From Microcoleaceae cyanobacterium MO_207.B10 (lineage in GTDB: Bacteria; Cyanobacteriota; Cyanobacteriia; Cyanobacteriales; Microcoleaceae), in contig JASJEE010000051.1 in the NCBI GenBank assembly GCA_030064835.1, positions 1 to 41,173 of the forward strand: DNA of 41,173 nucleotides, read 5' to 3'. Position numbers and translations under genes: made by a program. Below are positions 7,671 through 16,386 of the stretch, piece after piece; the first letter of the stretch is position 1, and the number at the start of each line of letters is the position of its first letter. The notes below the pieces were generated by a model, which worked only from the letters and a program-made list of their open reading frames with translations, was not told the DNA's origin and made no database searches.

Positions 7671-9296
7671 TTATTTATGAGCCAAAGGTAGAGAAATTTG
7701 TGAGGGATTATCCCCACCAGACTTAACAGTTATTGTCATAATTTTACTATCAATTAATTTTGTTTCTTTGAGGGGTTTATTTGTACCTGGATTAACGGGA
7801 TAAGCAGGAAAAGAAGCGGCACTTAAACTGAGTCGTAAAGCATTACCAGGAGAAATTTTTATGCAAGTAGGTTGCAAAGCTATTTTCACTGGTAAATCAT
7901 CAGAATTAACCCGAATATAACCTTGAGTAAAATTGTAAACGCTCCCATCTGGCTTTACTTCTGATAAGACTGCTGAAATATCAAAAGTAGAAGCATCTAC
8001 TGTGCAATAAAGTTCTATGTTTATATTTCCAGCTATGTGTAAATTTTCTGTTAATACTGCAGAGGTATAAGTCAAAACATCAGTCCGAGAATCTAGACTA
8101 GAACGTTCAAAAGAACCTGCTGGAAAAGTGCCATGACCGCCTAATGATGGTACAGGTCGCCAGGGGTCATGCACAAATATATCGTCAGTACAAATATCGG
8201 GGCAGCTTTCTATTAAGCTCCCAGAATCTTCTCTGATATTTGCAAGTCCTTTACTAGCCAAATAATAGAACTGATAATTATTGCTCGGCCAGAAGTTAAA
8301 ATCACGCCATTTGTTACTTCCCATCTCAAATAAAGAAACTGGCGATCGCTCTAATATTCCTTTATTTAATCCTTTGAGAAATTGGTCGAACCATAATATT
8401 TGTAAATCATCTATGGGGTTAGAAGCTGCTAAACCATAATTTACAGCTCCGACTTTTCTTCCCCAAGGTATATGAGACCAGGGACCTACTACTAATTTTT
8501 GTGGTAATTTACTGCGACTTGCCATTTCCTGATAAAAATTAATTGTACCTCGTAAATATGTATCAAACCAACCACCAATATGCAGCATTGGTATATCTAC
8601 GTTTTCCATATTTGGTGATAAGTTTTGCCAATATTCTCCAGGTTGAAAATTTTCAATCCATTTGTGATAAAATGAGTCTGGTGCATATTTATTTATCACT
8701 TTTGGGGAAGTAGGAATTTCGTCATAAAGTGGCAGATTTCGGGATGCTTGATAAAGTTCTTGATAAGCTTGTTCATCTCCCTGTAAACGAGCGGTTTCTG
8801 TTGCTAATTGAATAGCCCATCCTAAGTTCGCTTGTAGACAAAATGCTCCCCCTTCATAAGCCCAGTCCGCATATAAATCAGAACCAATCATTGCCGGGCA
8901 AATTGTTTTTAAAGCAGCAGGTTTATCACTAGCAGCATATAGTTGAGTCATGCCTTGATAAGAAAATCCATACATTCCTACTTCCCCAGTGCTACCAGGT
9001 AATTTTGCTGCCCAATTAATAGTATCAATTCCATCTTCAATTTCATGGGCAAATAGTTGAAATTTACCTGCTGAAGTACCTCTACCTCGCACGTCTTGAA
9101 TAACTACAATATAACCGTTAGCAGCATACCAGATGGGATGAGCGTAGACTACTGTTGAGGCGATCGCTCTGCCATATGGTTGTCGCATTAATAAGACGGG
9201 AAATTCACCTTCTGCATCGGGGCGATAAATATCAGCATCTAAACGTACTCCATCTCGGGTGAGCATTGAAGCCGTTTCTTTTGGTAAAACTTTCAT
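7671..9296 (-). CDS. CocE/NonD family alpha/beta hydrolase (X-Pro dipeptidyl-peptidase S15-like)
   Basis: Predicted serine hydrolase of 541 residues; the family includes cocaine esterase, glutaryl-7-ACA acylase and alpha-amino acid ester hydrolases. The catalytic triad can be placed: Ser112 in GMYGFSYQGM, Asp245 in HIGGWFDTYL, His275 in GPWSHIPWG. The DVRGRGTS oxyanion-region motif is near residue 68. The C-terminal jelly-roll domain (from about 350, with PWRPVPSLGGH and KIALQPTCIKISPGNALRLS) is complete. No signal peptide, so it is probably cytoplasmic. It follows cupin and isochorismatase-like genes on the same strand, but with a 513-base repeat-filled gap, so co-transcription is uncertain. 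Substrate unknown. Confidence 0.9.
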   Translation of the reverse strand: MKVLPKETASMLTRDGVRLDADIYRPDAEGEFPVLLMRQPYGRAIASTVVYAHPIWYAANGYIVVIQDVRGRGTSAGKFQLFAHEIEDGIDTINWAAKLPGSTGEVGMYGFSYQGMTQLYAASDKPAALKTICPAMIGSDLYADWAYEGGAFCLQANLGWAIQLATETARLQGDEQAYQELYQASRNLPLYDEIPTSPKVINKYAPDSFYHKWIENFQPGEYWQNLSPNMENVDIPMLHIGGWFDTYLRGTINFYQEMASRSKLPQKLVVGPWSHIPWGRKVGAVNYGLAASNPIDDLQILWFDQFLKGLNKGILERSPVSLFEMGSNKWRDFNFWPSNNYQFYYLASKGLANIREDSGSLIESCPDICTDDIFVHDPWRPVPSLGGHGTFPAGSFERSSLDSRTDVLTYTSAVLTENLHIAGNINIELYCTVDASTFDISAVLSEVKPDGSVYNFTQGYIRVNSDDLPVKIALQPTCIKISPGNALRLSLSAASFPAYPVNPGTNKPLKETKLIDSKIMTITVKSGGDNPSQISLPLAHK

Positions 9297-9405
9297 TATT
9301 AAATACCTGTTTATATTTTTATCTAAGAATCAGTAAATCCTGTCTCTGCAATACCTAATTAATAATTATTAATTAATGTTTAAAGCTTTTTATTGAAATC
9401 AAAAA

Positions 9406-9485
9406 TCAGGTATAAACCCTCTCCATTGATAGACAAGAAAGAAAAAAATCATTTTACCCAATCCTCTTTATTTATAAGAAGAGGT
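9406..9485 (+). repeat. Dispersed element copy 2 (short form)
   Basis: Begins ATCAGGTATAAACCCTCTCC and ends AATCCTCTTTATTTATAAGA then AGAGG. It matches 244-369 without that copy's internal hairpin insertion. Immediately followed by TTAATTA heptamers (9487-9521). It lies in the 513-base gene-free gap 9297-9809. Confidence 0.5.
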
Positions 9486-9566
9486 AATTATTAATTATTA
9501 ATTATTAATTATTAATTATTGAAGCAGACTTTTAATCCTCACACTACCTAAATTCTAATTCCTCCC

Positions 9567-9616
9567 GGGCAAGATGCCCGTATTACAAGACATTCAATTC
9601 ACACCTTGTACATCAT
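9567..9616 (+). repeat. Dispersed repeat (GCAAGATGCCCG...CAAGACATTCAATT)
   Basis: GGGCAAGATGCCCGTATTAC then AAGACATTCAATTCACACC then TTGTACATCAT. A second copy at 13643-13693 matches through the ACAAGACATTCAATT core and the CCTTGTAYATCAT end. The GGGCAAGATGCCC part is itself palindromic. The rest of 9297-9809 is AT-rich sequence with no gene. Confidence 0.5.
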
Positions 9617-9809
9617 CAATTTGTATAATAAACTTATCGCTAAATTAGATTTTTCAATAGCAACCTTTTTTCTAGGGACTAGGGTCAATTTATTAACTAA
9701 AAAAAAGATATTATTTCTATATAATTTTGATTATAAGAATAGAAGATAATTAAGAAATAATTAGGAATCTAGTCAAAATCTAAAATCACCAATGCTAACC
9801 ATGAGTTAT

Positions 9810-10283
9810 TTAGTCAGAATGTCTGATGTTATCAAAATTTTCACTCACATCTGAACGAGAAAGAACTTGCAAATCTTCTGCATCTAAATCTACAGGAATT
9901 CCACTGCGAATTAGTTCTGCAAAATCCTCATTTGGCACCATAATACATAAAGCATAGAGGCGTGTTGAACCTGTATTTTCAATGACATGAATACCTGTTG
10001 GTGGCACTAAAATACTATCACCAGCATAAATATTTACAGTTTTTCCGTCACAGTGTGCCACACCTTGTCCCTTAAGAATAAAAAACATTTCTACAGCTAA
10101 ATTATGTCGATTTGGCGGTGTTTTTCCCCCAACATCAAAAATTTCTAAACAAACAGTTAAAGAGGCATTAGCAATTATAGGATCGAAAATAATTGCTAAT
10201 CGATTACTATCATGGGGACTAATACGATAAGCTTGGTAGTCTTGAGAAGACTTCAGCACAGGAATCATGCAATGAGTAATCAT
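9810..10283 (-). CDS. Cupin-domain protein
   Basis: A single-domain cupin (157 residues) with a conserved beta-barrel metal-binding core. Motif 1 is GGKTPPNRHNLAVEMFFILKG, with His-Asn where HxH is usual, plus the Glu. Motif 2 is PPTGIHVIENTG, with the third His. So probably two His and one Glu, possibly with a substituted ligand. Family members include dioxygenases, epimerases and sugar or ureide-binding proteins; the substrate cannot be told. It is 54 bases downstream of the isochorismatase-like gene on the same strand, which suggests an operon and a shared catabolic step. Start ATG 10283. Confidence 0.85.
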   Translation of the reverse strand: MITHCMIPVLKSSQDYQAYRISPHDSNRLAIIFDPIIANASLTVCLEIFDVGGKTPPNRHNLAVEMFFILKGQGVAHCDGKTVNIYAGDSILVPPTGIHVIENTGSTRLYALCIMVPNEDFAELIRSGIPVDLDAEDLQVLSRSDVSENFDNIRHSD

Positions 10284-10337
10284 TTTTATTCCTTGATAAG
10301 GTTTTCAATAATTCCGATAATTAAGTGATTAAATTAT

Positions 10338-11108
10338 TTATTTAATTGCTTCTAAAATAGCAAGAGAATCTGTGACAAATCCAAAACATTGTTTAATATT
10401 ATAGAGAGTTGCTTGCCAACAATATTCGGGGGAAGTAGTAGCACTACAGTCTGAGACAAAAATACAGTCATAACCGAGAAAGTTAGCATCTTGTAATGTT
10501 GCCATTACACATTGGTCTGCATTCACTCCAGCAAATAATAATGTTGTTTTGCCGAGGTTTCGCAAAATGCTATCTAGGGGTGTATCCCAAAACCCACTCA
10601 TTCTATATTTGCTGACACAAATATCTTCTGGTTTTTGTGACAATTCATCAACCACTGCTGCTGCCCAACTTCCTTCTGTCAGCACAGGTGCATTACTTTT
10701 TGGTAGTGGGTCGCCTAGACCTATACCTTTGCCAGTGGGGTTATAAACGTGCCGCAACCCTGCGCTGATATTCAGCAAGTCAGGGCGGTTTCCCCAGTTT
10801 AGCCAAATGACCGGGATGCTTTGCGATCGCAGTTTTGGCAAGAAGTTAACCAGTGGGTCAATAGGAGAGCGTGCTGGTGTGACATCTACGCCAATATGGG
10901 CTAGCCAACCGTCAGGATGACAAAAGTCATTTTGCATATCTATAACTATAATTGCAGTTTTGGCTAAGTCCAAGTGTAAGGTTTTAGTTTCAGTTTTGAT
11001 GATCGCTGGTTTCGGAGATAGTGATGGGCGGGTGATATCTGCTGTTGTTTCATTAACTGTCCACGCATTGGGTGGTATACCCAGAGTTTCAAGGGAGGTA
11101 TTTTGCAT
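10338..11108 (-). CDS. Isochorismatase-like cysteine hydrolase
   Basis: A predicted amidohydrolase of the isochorismatase/nicotinamidase/RutB superfamily, 256 residues. The catalytic triad is visible: Asp57 in VIDMQNDF, Lys167 in CVSKYRMSGFW, Cys200 in GVNADQCVMATL. The cis-peptide and cap regions look complete (SDCSATTSPEYCWQATL). With a long N-terminal arm and the GFWDT motif it is closer to RutB/biuret-type hydrolases than to nicotinamidase, but this is a judgement from motifs. I start at ATG 11108; a GTG one codon upstream (11111) is also possible. First gene of a minus-strand group with the cupin and perhaps the CocE hydrolase, likely breaking down an amide or ureide compound. Confidence 0.88.
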   Translation of the reverse strand: MQNTSLETLGIPPNAWTVNETTADITRPSLSPKPAIIKTETKTLHLDLAKTAIIVIDMQNDFCHPDGWLAHIGVDVTPARSPIDPLVNFLPKLRSQSIPVIWLNWGNRPDLLNISAGLRHVYNPTGKGIGLGDPLPKSNAPVLTEGSWAAAVVDELSQKPEDICVSKYRMSGFWDTPLDSILRNLGKTTLLFAGVNADQCVMATLQDANFLGYDCIFVSDCSATTSPEYCWQATLYNIKQCFGFVTDSLAILEAIK

Positions 11109-11411
11109 CACAGGTTACCTGTTAAGTTTATTAAAAAAAATTAGCAAGAGTATAGATGATTTTTCTATGGCTCTTCCTTATCTTCGTCGATCATATTATT
11201 ATTGATTGTATTATTAATGTTTTTTTAATTTATTTATAAAAAATGGTATTGAAGGCATTAATTCTAATTCCTGGAACCTAAAAAATTCCCTAGCTATTTG
11301 TAACAAACATTTATCAAATTGGTATCACAAATCAAAAAAAAGATAAAAAGCCTGAAACTCTTACCGAAAAATTAGTTATAAAATTTAGTTATAAAAATTA
11401 GTTATAAAATT
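11109..11411. repeat. Spacer with repeat fragments between the isochorismatase-like gene and the sensor kinase
   Basis: No gene. TTTGTAACAAACATTTATCA then AATTGGTAT (11296-11324) repeats 7636-7664. GATAAAAAGCCTGAAACTCT (about 11342-11361) repeats the interior of the element at 38646-38762. Three copies of a TTAGTTATAAAA unit (about 11371-11409) abut the 3' end of the sensor kinase gene. AT-rich elsewhere, with no clear terminator. Confidence 0.45.
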
Positions 11412-12749
11412 TTATATTGGCAACTTAATCACAAATTCTTTTCCTTGACCTGAGTGAGATTTGCACTCTAACTCTCCCCCATGTTTATTCACTATAATTA
11501 AGTGACTCATAGACAATCCTAAACTGCTGGCTTTTGTGTGATATTTTGTATTCACAAAAGCCTCATAAAGTTTATCTTTCATATGTTCGAGCAATCCCGG
11601 CCCATTGTCAGCTATTTTAATTTCAATGCTATAGGATTCTATCACCGAAGTAGTAATAGTAATCCGATTCGGGTTTTGCTGTATTTCTGGGTAAGTGCGA
11701 CTATTTTTTAGGTTAGATTCTTCTAGAGAATTAATTGAATTTACTAACAAACTGATAAAAGCTTGATTCAAAGTATTTGGATAGCAATTAATGTTAGGTA
11801 AATCACCATAATTTTTGACAATTTCAATAGCCGGACGCTGATGATTTGCTTTAATTCTATGCTGTAAAATCATCAAGGTACTATCTATACAATCGTTAAT
11901 ATTAAAAGCTACTTTAGAGGTACTGTCTGTTCTAGCAAAACTCCGCAATGACACACTAATTTCGCTAATGCGATCGCTAGCTAATTTGATTTCAGAAAAC
12001 ATTTGAGGTAGGTCTGAAATCAGAAAATCTATATCTAAACTTTCACGATCTTTTTCTATAATTGAACCAGGATTAGGAAATTCTTTTTGATATAGTTTGA
12101 TATGATTAATTATTGATTCTATATATTCTGCTGCTAAATTTATATTACCTATAAGTATAGTCACGGGGTTATTAAGTTCATGAGCAATACCAGTTACTAA
12201 TGCCCCGATACTAGACATTTTTTCACTTTGAATTAGCTGTAACTGAGTCTCTTTAAGTTTTTCTATAGATTCATAAAGTTCGGCAGTTCTTGCTTCTACT
12301 CTTTGTTCTAATTCAGATGTAGCTTTTTGTAGTTCTATTTCCGTATTAGTCCGTTCTTTTATCTCTTGTTGTAAGCGGATATGTAGATTCATTCTAGCTA
12401 AAAGCTCTTCTGAATTAAATGGCTTAATAATATAGTCTACTGCTCCTAAACTGAGACCTTTGACTTTATCTACTGAGTCAGAAATAGCAGTCATAAAAAT
12501 AATTGGAATATCTTTAGTCATTTTTGAATATTTTAAACGCCTACAGGTTTCAAATCCGTCCATTCCTGGCATCATTACATCTAATAATATTAAATCTGGG
12601 AATACACTTTGTACTTTTTCAATAGCGGTTTCTCCATCTTCTGCGACTATGACATTAAAACCTGAAGTTTCCAATAAACTCAACATCAGTTTGAGATTTC
12701 TAAAATCATCATCCACAACCATAATTAGATGTTCTTGACTTTGTGTCAT
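11412..12749 (-). CDS. Response regulator-histidine kinase hybrid (REC-HisKA-HATPase)
   Basis: A soluble 445-residue signalling protein. Residues 8-122 form a receiver domain, with acidic pocket MVVDDD, phospho-acceptor Asp57 in ILLDVMMPGMDG, Thr in IIFMTA and Lys109 in IIKPFNSEE. A coiled coil (about 122-178) follows. Then comes the dimerisation/phosphotransfer helix with His190 in GIAHELNNP, and a HATPase domain with N-box (LLVNSINSLEE), DNGPG and a short G2 loop (SLGLSMSH). There is no sensory or membrane domain, so input probably comes by phosphotransfer to the receiver from another kinase; output partner unknown. Start ATG 12749 is supported by AGGAGG nine bases upstream on the coding strand. 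Stands alone; no response regulator gene is adjacent. Confidence 0.93.
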   Translation of the reverse strand: MTQSQEHLIMVVDDDFRNLKLMLSLLETSGFNVIVAEDGETAIEKVQSVFPDLILLDVMMPGMDGFETCRRLKYSKMTKDIPIIFMTAISDSVDKVKGLSLGAVDYIIKPFNSEELLARMNLHIRLQQEIKERTNTEIELQKATSELEQRVEARTAELYESIEKLKETQLQLIQSEKMSSIGALVTGIAHELNNPVTILIGNINLAAEYIESIINHIKLYQKEFPNPGSIIEKDRESLDIDFLISDLPQMFSEIKLASDRISEISVSLRSFARTDSTSKVAFNINDCIDSTLMILQHRIKANHQRPAIEIVKNYGDLPNINCYPNTLNQAFISLLVNSINSLEESNLKNSRTYPEIQQNPNRITITTSVIESYSIEIKIADNGPGLLEHMKDKLYEAFVNTKYHTKASSLGLSMSHLIIVNKHGGELECKSHSGQGKEFVIKLPI

Positions 12750-13327
12750 TTTCCATCCTCCTAACTTTTTTTGTATTAAGTTTATAGCTTATATTGTGAT
12801 ATCTAATTATTTTAACATTAAATTTGAGATGTTTGGTATTTCATCATAAAATTCCTATTGAATACCTCATAAAAAATGTTTAATCAATCACTATACGAAA
12901 AATTATCACAACTAATTTAGAAAATTTTATGTAACAAAAAAGCGAAATAATCTCTGACAAAACAAACTTGTTCTTGATTAATCACAAGATTAATTAACAA
13001 AAATAATTCCTGCTAATTAGATAACATTGGTGTCTGAAATCAATGAACTGTTGAAATAATAAATCTCAGAAAGAATTACAGTATGTTAAATCCTCAAATG
13101 AAGGCTGTATAAATGATTAGTCTTAGTTTTACTTAAATTAATCTTGACTTATACTTATTTAGTGATTTTTTTTAGTTACACATTATGGAATGATACTGCA
13201 AAATATTTGCTCCGACTTTGAGTAAAAAAACATTAACTAATCATTTTAGTAATTCCCAAATATAAAATTTAGGCATCCATAATCCAGAATCATTCGTCAC
13301 TACAAAACGCCATTTTTTCAAGAGTAA
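12750..13327. other. Gene-free AT-rich region upstream of the sensor kinase
   Basis: About 580 bases with no credible ORF, repeat or terminator that I can support. It must hold the promoter of the minus-strand sensor kinase gene, but I cannot define the boxes. Confidence 0.4.
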
Positions 13328-13453
13328 GTAATAGAAAATCTAATTGCAAAAGGATTGAAAGCAAAGTATTTTAAGGATGATAAATTAGGCATGATTTTAG
13401 ATAAACTTTATCGTACAGGATTAAACCCAGTTTTTATTTATGTGGTTGTATAA
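13328..13453 (+). pseudogene. Fragment of an IS1634-type transposase (DUF4277 region)
   Basis: Frame 13328-13453 reads VIENLIAKGLKAKYFKDDKL then GMILDKLYRTGLNPVFIYVVV and a stop. The LIAKGLKAKYFKDDKLGMILDKLY segment looks like the N-terminal helix region of IS1634-family transposases, which have a similar D-D-x-LG-x-x-LD-x-LY pattern. Nothing upstream continues the frame (a stop at 13325), and the match is lost after about 35 residues. It is a decayed remnant of roughly 10 percent of a transposase. The family call is from memory of the motif. Confidence 0.5.
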
Positions 13454-13642
13454 GTATTGAAAATAGTATCTTTCTGAAATCACTTCATACAATTAACGCT
13501 TTACGGTTAATGATGCCTTTGTGTTTGTTGTTTTTTTAGTCATTAAGTTTTACAGGGCTTTTCGCTCTTGATGAACCACATCGCCATCAACAAAACCCCT
13601 TAGAATTACAGCGCTTTCCGATGTTATGAGGTACACACCTAG

Positions 13643-13693
13643 CGAGCAAGATGTCCGCACTACAAGACATTCAATTTACGCCTTGTATATCAT
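13643..13693 (+). repeat. Dispersed repeat, second copy of the 9567-9616 unit
   Basis: GAGCAAGATGTCCGCACTAC then AAGACATTCAATTTACGCC then TTGTATATCAT. Matches 9567-9616 at most positions; the small palindrome at its start has decayed here. Confidence 0.5.
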
Positions 13694-13746
13694 AAGCGAG
13701 ATCGGATACTGTAAGATTCTACTGTCAGTAATTTTCAAAACACACT

Positions 13747-13777
13747 CAGTAAGGGTTTGGTCAGCAAACCCTTACTG
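13747..13777. repeat. Hairpin CAGTAAGGGTTTG / CAAACCCTTACTG
   Basis: A perfect 13-base stem (13747-13759 and 13765-13777) around a five-base loop GTCAG. It belongs to the same general class as the GTAGGGGTTTGG palindromes elsewhere in the window. Confidence 0.6.
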
Positions 13778-13971
13778 ATACTGAGTTTGAATTATAGCAA
13801 TGCTACCAGATTTGGTATTATCTCCCTATTTCAACCCGCACCCATAATTTCCATCTCTAATCAGTCATTAGTAGCAAATCTGAAAGTATTTCATATTATA
13901 CTAAATCTGGTTATCAAAAGTACCTTTTTCAAATTCCTCTCTACAGCGGTTTTCATTTCAGTAGACCACAT

Positions 13972-13997
13972 TAGGGACGTTGGATGCAACGTCCCTA
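13972..13997. repeat. Hairpin TAGGGACGTTG-GATG-CAACGTCCCTA
   Basis: A perfect 11-base stem with a four-base loop, inside the element at 13550-14048. Palindromes of this sequence type are widespread in cyanobacterial intergenic DNA. Confidence 0.6.
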
Positions 13998-14163
13998 CAA
14001 GCTTTTGGTTATGGCGATGTGGTTCATCAAGAGCGAAAAGCGCTGTAATACCAAATTCAACCTCGCCCCCAATGTCCCTACCTACTACCTACTCTCTACC
14101 TTCACAAAAAGACTTTTGAGGGCAAACCCTATTTAGTATTAGTTGATATTTTTCGCTCCCCAA

Positions 14164-14193
14164 TAAAAAAAGCCTGCATTCGCAGACTTTTCT
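14164..14193 (-). terminator. Rho-independent terminator of tig-clpP-clpX
   Basis: On the minus strand AAAAGTCTGC-GAAT-GCAGGCTTTTTT forms a ten-pair stem (one G-U) with a four-base loop followed by a T-run. It starts 27 bases beyond the clpX stop codon and is correctly placed to end the operon. Confidence 0.85.
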
Positions 14194-14219
14194 CACTCAA
14201 TATCTAAAATTGTTTGTGT

Positions 14220-15569
14220 TTACGCCGACTCAGGTTTTGGTAACGATGACGGATGCACTAATAACTCTGCTGTCGAGCGCTTTTCTACCATTTCCTTAGT
14301 AATAGTACAACGAGTCACATCCTTTCGCGACGGTAATTCATACATCACATCTAACATTAACTCTTCAACAATACCGCGCAACGCTCGCGCACCAGTCTTT
14401 CTCCTAAATGCTTCCTTGGCGATCGCTCGAATAGCTTCTTCCTCAAACTCCAACTGTACATTATCCATCCGCAACAGCTTTTGATATTGCTTCACCAAAG
14501 CATTCTGAGGTTCCGTCAAAATTGCCATCAGAGTTTCCTCATCCAGAGGTTCGACTACAGCTACCATTGGTATCCGCCCAATTAACTCTGGAATCAAACC
14601 AAACTTGACCAAATCATCTGGCTCCATTTGCTTTGTCAAATCTACAGTAGTTTGCTTCTCCTTGGGTTGACTTTCTCCTCCGTGTTGAATAAAACCCATT
14701 GACTTTTTGCCAGTTCTCTGTTCTACTATTTTCTCTAGACCGACAAAAGCCCCACCGCAAATAAATAAAATGTTACTGGTATCAATCTGGATACAATCTT
14801 GATAGGGATGTTTTCTACCACCCTGTGGAGGTACATTTGCCACAGTCCCCTCTAACATTTTTAACAAAGCTTGCTGTACACCTTCCCCAGAAACATCTCT
14901 AGTTATAGAAAGGTTTTCACTCTTACGAGCTATTTTGTCAATCTCATCTATATATACAATGCCACGTTGAGCTTCTTCTACTTCTAAATCTGCCACTTGC
15001 AATAGTCGTAGCAGAATATTCTCCACATCTTCTCCGACATATCCAGCTTCTGTTAATGTTGTGGCATCTGCAACAGCAAATGGCACATCTAATAATTCTG
15101 CCAAAGTTTGAGCCAATAAAGTCTTGCCACAGCCTGTTGGCCCAATCAATAAAATATTAGACTTCTGTAATTCCACTTCATTTTGATGGGACTTGCTACT
15201 TTTTTTGGCCTCGGCAAAGCTCAGACGTTTATAGTGGTTATAAACCGCCACTGATAAAACCTTTTTACCTTCCTCTTGACCAATAACATGAGCATCCAAA
15301 TAATTTTTAATTTCCCTGGGTTTAGGAATTTGATTTACAGATATTCTCTTAGCAACATTACCTCGTTTTTGGGGAGGTGGTGCTGGTCGTGGCATTGACG
15401 GCTGTGGCCCAGTTGTGTTGGAGTCAAAAAGCTCCTCATCTAAAATCTCATTGCACAACTCTACACATTCATCACAGATGTATACCCCAGGTCCAGCTAT
15501 CAGCTTTCGGACTTGTTCCTGAGACTTGCCGCAAAATGAACATTTTAGATGGGAGTCGTATTTAGACAT
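14220..15569 (-). CDS. clpX: ATP-dependent Clp protease ATP-binding subunit ClpX
   Basis: Hexameric AAA+ unfoldase that recognises tagged or misfolded proteins and threads them into ClpP. The 449-residue protein has the N-terminal zinc-binding domain (Cys10, Cys13, Cys32, Cys35), Walker A GPTGCGKT (143-150), Walker [12 protein letters not shown], pore loop GYVGED, the IGF-type ClpP-contact loop seen here as MGFIQHG, and sensor-2 GARALR. Start ATG 15569 lies 12 bases after clpP. Complete, with no unusual residues. Third gene of the conserved tig-clpP-clpX operon. Confidence 0.97.
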   Translation of the reverse strand: MSKYDSHLKCSFCGKSQEQVRKLIAGPGVYICDECVELCNEILDEELFDSNTTGPQPSMPRPAPPPQKRGNVAKRISVNQIPKPREIKNYLDAHVIGQEEGKKVLSVAVYNHYKRLSFAEAKKSSKSHQNEVELQKSNILLIGPTGCGKTLLAQTLAELLDVPFAVADATTLTEAGYVGEDVENILLRLLQVADLEVEEAQRGIVYIDEIDKIARKSENLSITRDVSGEGVQQALLKMLEGTVANVPPQGGRKHPYQDCIQIDTSNILFICGGAFVGLEKIVEQRTGKKSMGFIQHGGESQPKEKQTTVDLTKQMEPDDLVKFGLIPELIGRIPMVAVVEPLDEETLMAILTEPQNALVKQYQKLLRMDNVQLEFEEEAIRAIAKEAFRRKTGARALRGIVEELMLDVMYELPSRKDVTRCTITKEMVEKRSTAELLVHPSSLPKPESA

Positions 15570-15581
15570 AACTGCCTCTTA

Positions 15582-16268
15582 TTACATTGCAGGGACAGAT
15601 TCTCCTGGTACAGGAAGATTCTGCCTAGTAATTACTTGATCTATCAAGCCATAGTCTTTGGCTTCTGCCGCTGACATAAAGAAGTCGCGGTCTGTATCAA
15701 TCTCTATTTTTTCTAGAGGTTGACCTGTATGATCCGACAACAATTCATTTAGCTTAAGTTTATGATAAAGGATTTCCTTAGCTTGAATCTCAATATCTAC
15801 AGCTTGACCTTGAGCCCCACCTAGAGGCTGGTGAATCATAATTCTTGAACTAGGAAGGGACATTCTTTTACCTTTTGCCCCACCAGACAGAAGAAAAGCA
15901 CCCATACTTGCAGCTAAACCATAACAAATTGTAACTACATCAGGTCGTACCTGTTGCATCGTGTCGTATATAGCCATTCCAGCGGTAACTGAGCCTCCAG
16001 GAGAGTTGATATATAGTTGAATATCTTTTTCTGGGTCTTCAGCATCCAAGAATAACATTTGTGCTGTGATAGTATTTGCCAAATTATCGTCTACTTGAGT
16101 TCCGAGAAAAATTATTCTTTCTCGGAGCAGTCGTGAGTAGAGGTCAAAAGCTCTCTCTCCCATCCCAGATTGTTCGACCACCATTGGTACAATATTACTA
16201 GGACCAGAGTAGACTTGTAAATTGTTATAACTACTAACTAAATTATCAGAATATTGGGATATAACCAT
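15582..16268 (-). CDS. clpP: ATP-dependent Clp protease proteolytic subunit ClpP
   Basis: Serine peptidase that forms the tetradecameric degradation chamber used with ClpX. Catalytic triad: Ser121 (GLAASMGAF), His146 (MIHQPLGG), Asp195 (DTDRDFF). The 228-residue length includes an N-terminal leader of about 30 residues ending near VPMVVEQ, typical of the processed part. Start ATG 16268. It lies between tig (118-base gap) and clpX (12-base gap) on the minus strand. Cyanobacteria carry several clpP paralogues; linkage to tig and clpX marks this as the ClpX-partner copy (inference). Confidence 0.96.
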   Translation of the reverse strand: MVISQYSDNLVSSYNNLQVYSGPSNIVPMVVEQSGMGERAFDLYSRLLRERIIFLGTQVDDNLANTITAQMLFLDAEDPEKDIQLYINSPGGSVTAGMAIYDTMQQVRPDVVTICYGLAASMGAFLLSGGAKGKRMSLPSSRIMIHQPLGGAQGQAVDIEIQAKEILYHKLKLNELLSDHTGQPLEKIEIDTDRDFFMSAAEAKDYGLIDQVITRQNLPVPGESVPAM

Positions 16269-16386
16269 TATACGCTGGTTTATTTATCAATTTTATATTT
16301 TGGGCTTCAGTAGATTCTGAAGCTAAATAATATTATGCCGTACCTTTACTAATCTTGGTAGTCCGGTTATCCGGACTATTGCCAAT

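Larger units (their letters stand above)
13550..14048. mobile_element. Non-autonomous element with 38-base terminal inverted repeats
   Basis: The left end (13550-13587, TTACAGGGCTTTTCGCTCTT then GATGAACCACATCGCCAT) and the right end (14011-14048) are inverted copies differing at one base of 38. The 499-base interior codes for nothing convincing and holds other repeats: 13643-13693 (copy of 9567-9616), a hairpin at 13747-13777, and TAGGGACGTTG/CAACGTCCCTA at 13972-13997. Near-identical ends argue for a fairly recent insertion of a deleted element or MITE. Partial copies of the end motif AAAGCGCTGTA occur at 13606-13620 and 23345. Target duplications were not evident. Confidence 0.6.

Noticed and set aside
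13757-14119. 120-residue plus-strand ORF inside the repeat graveyard
   Set aside because: It runs through hairpins and one inverted repeat of the 13550-14048 element and resembles no protein family.
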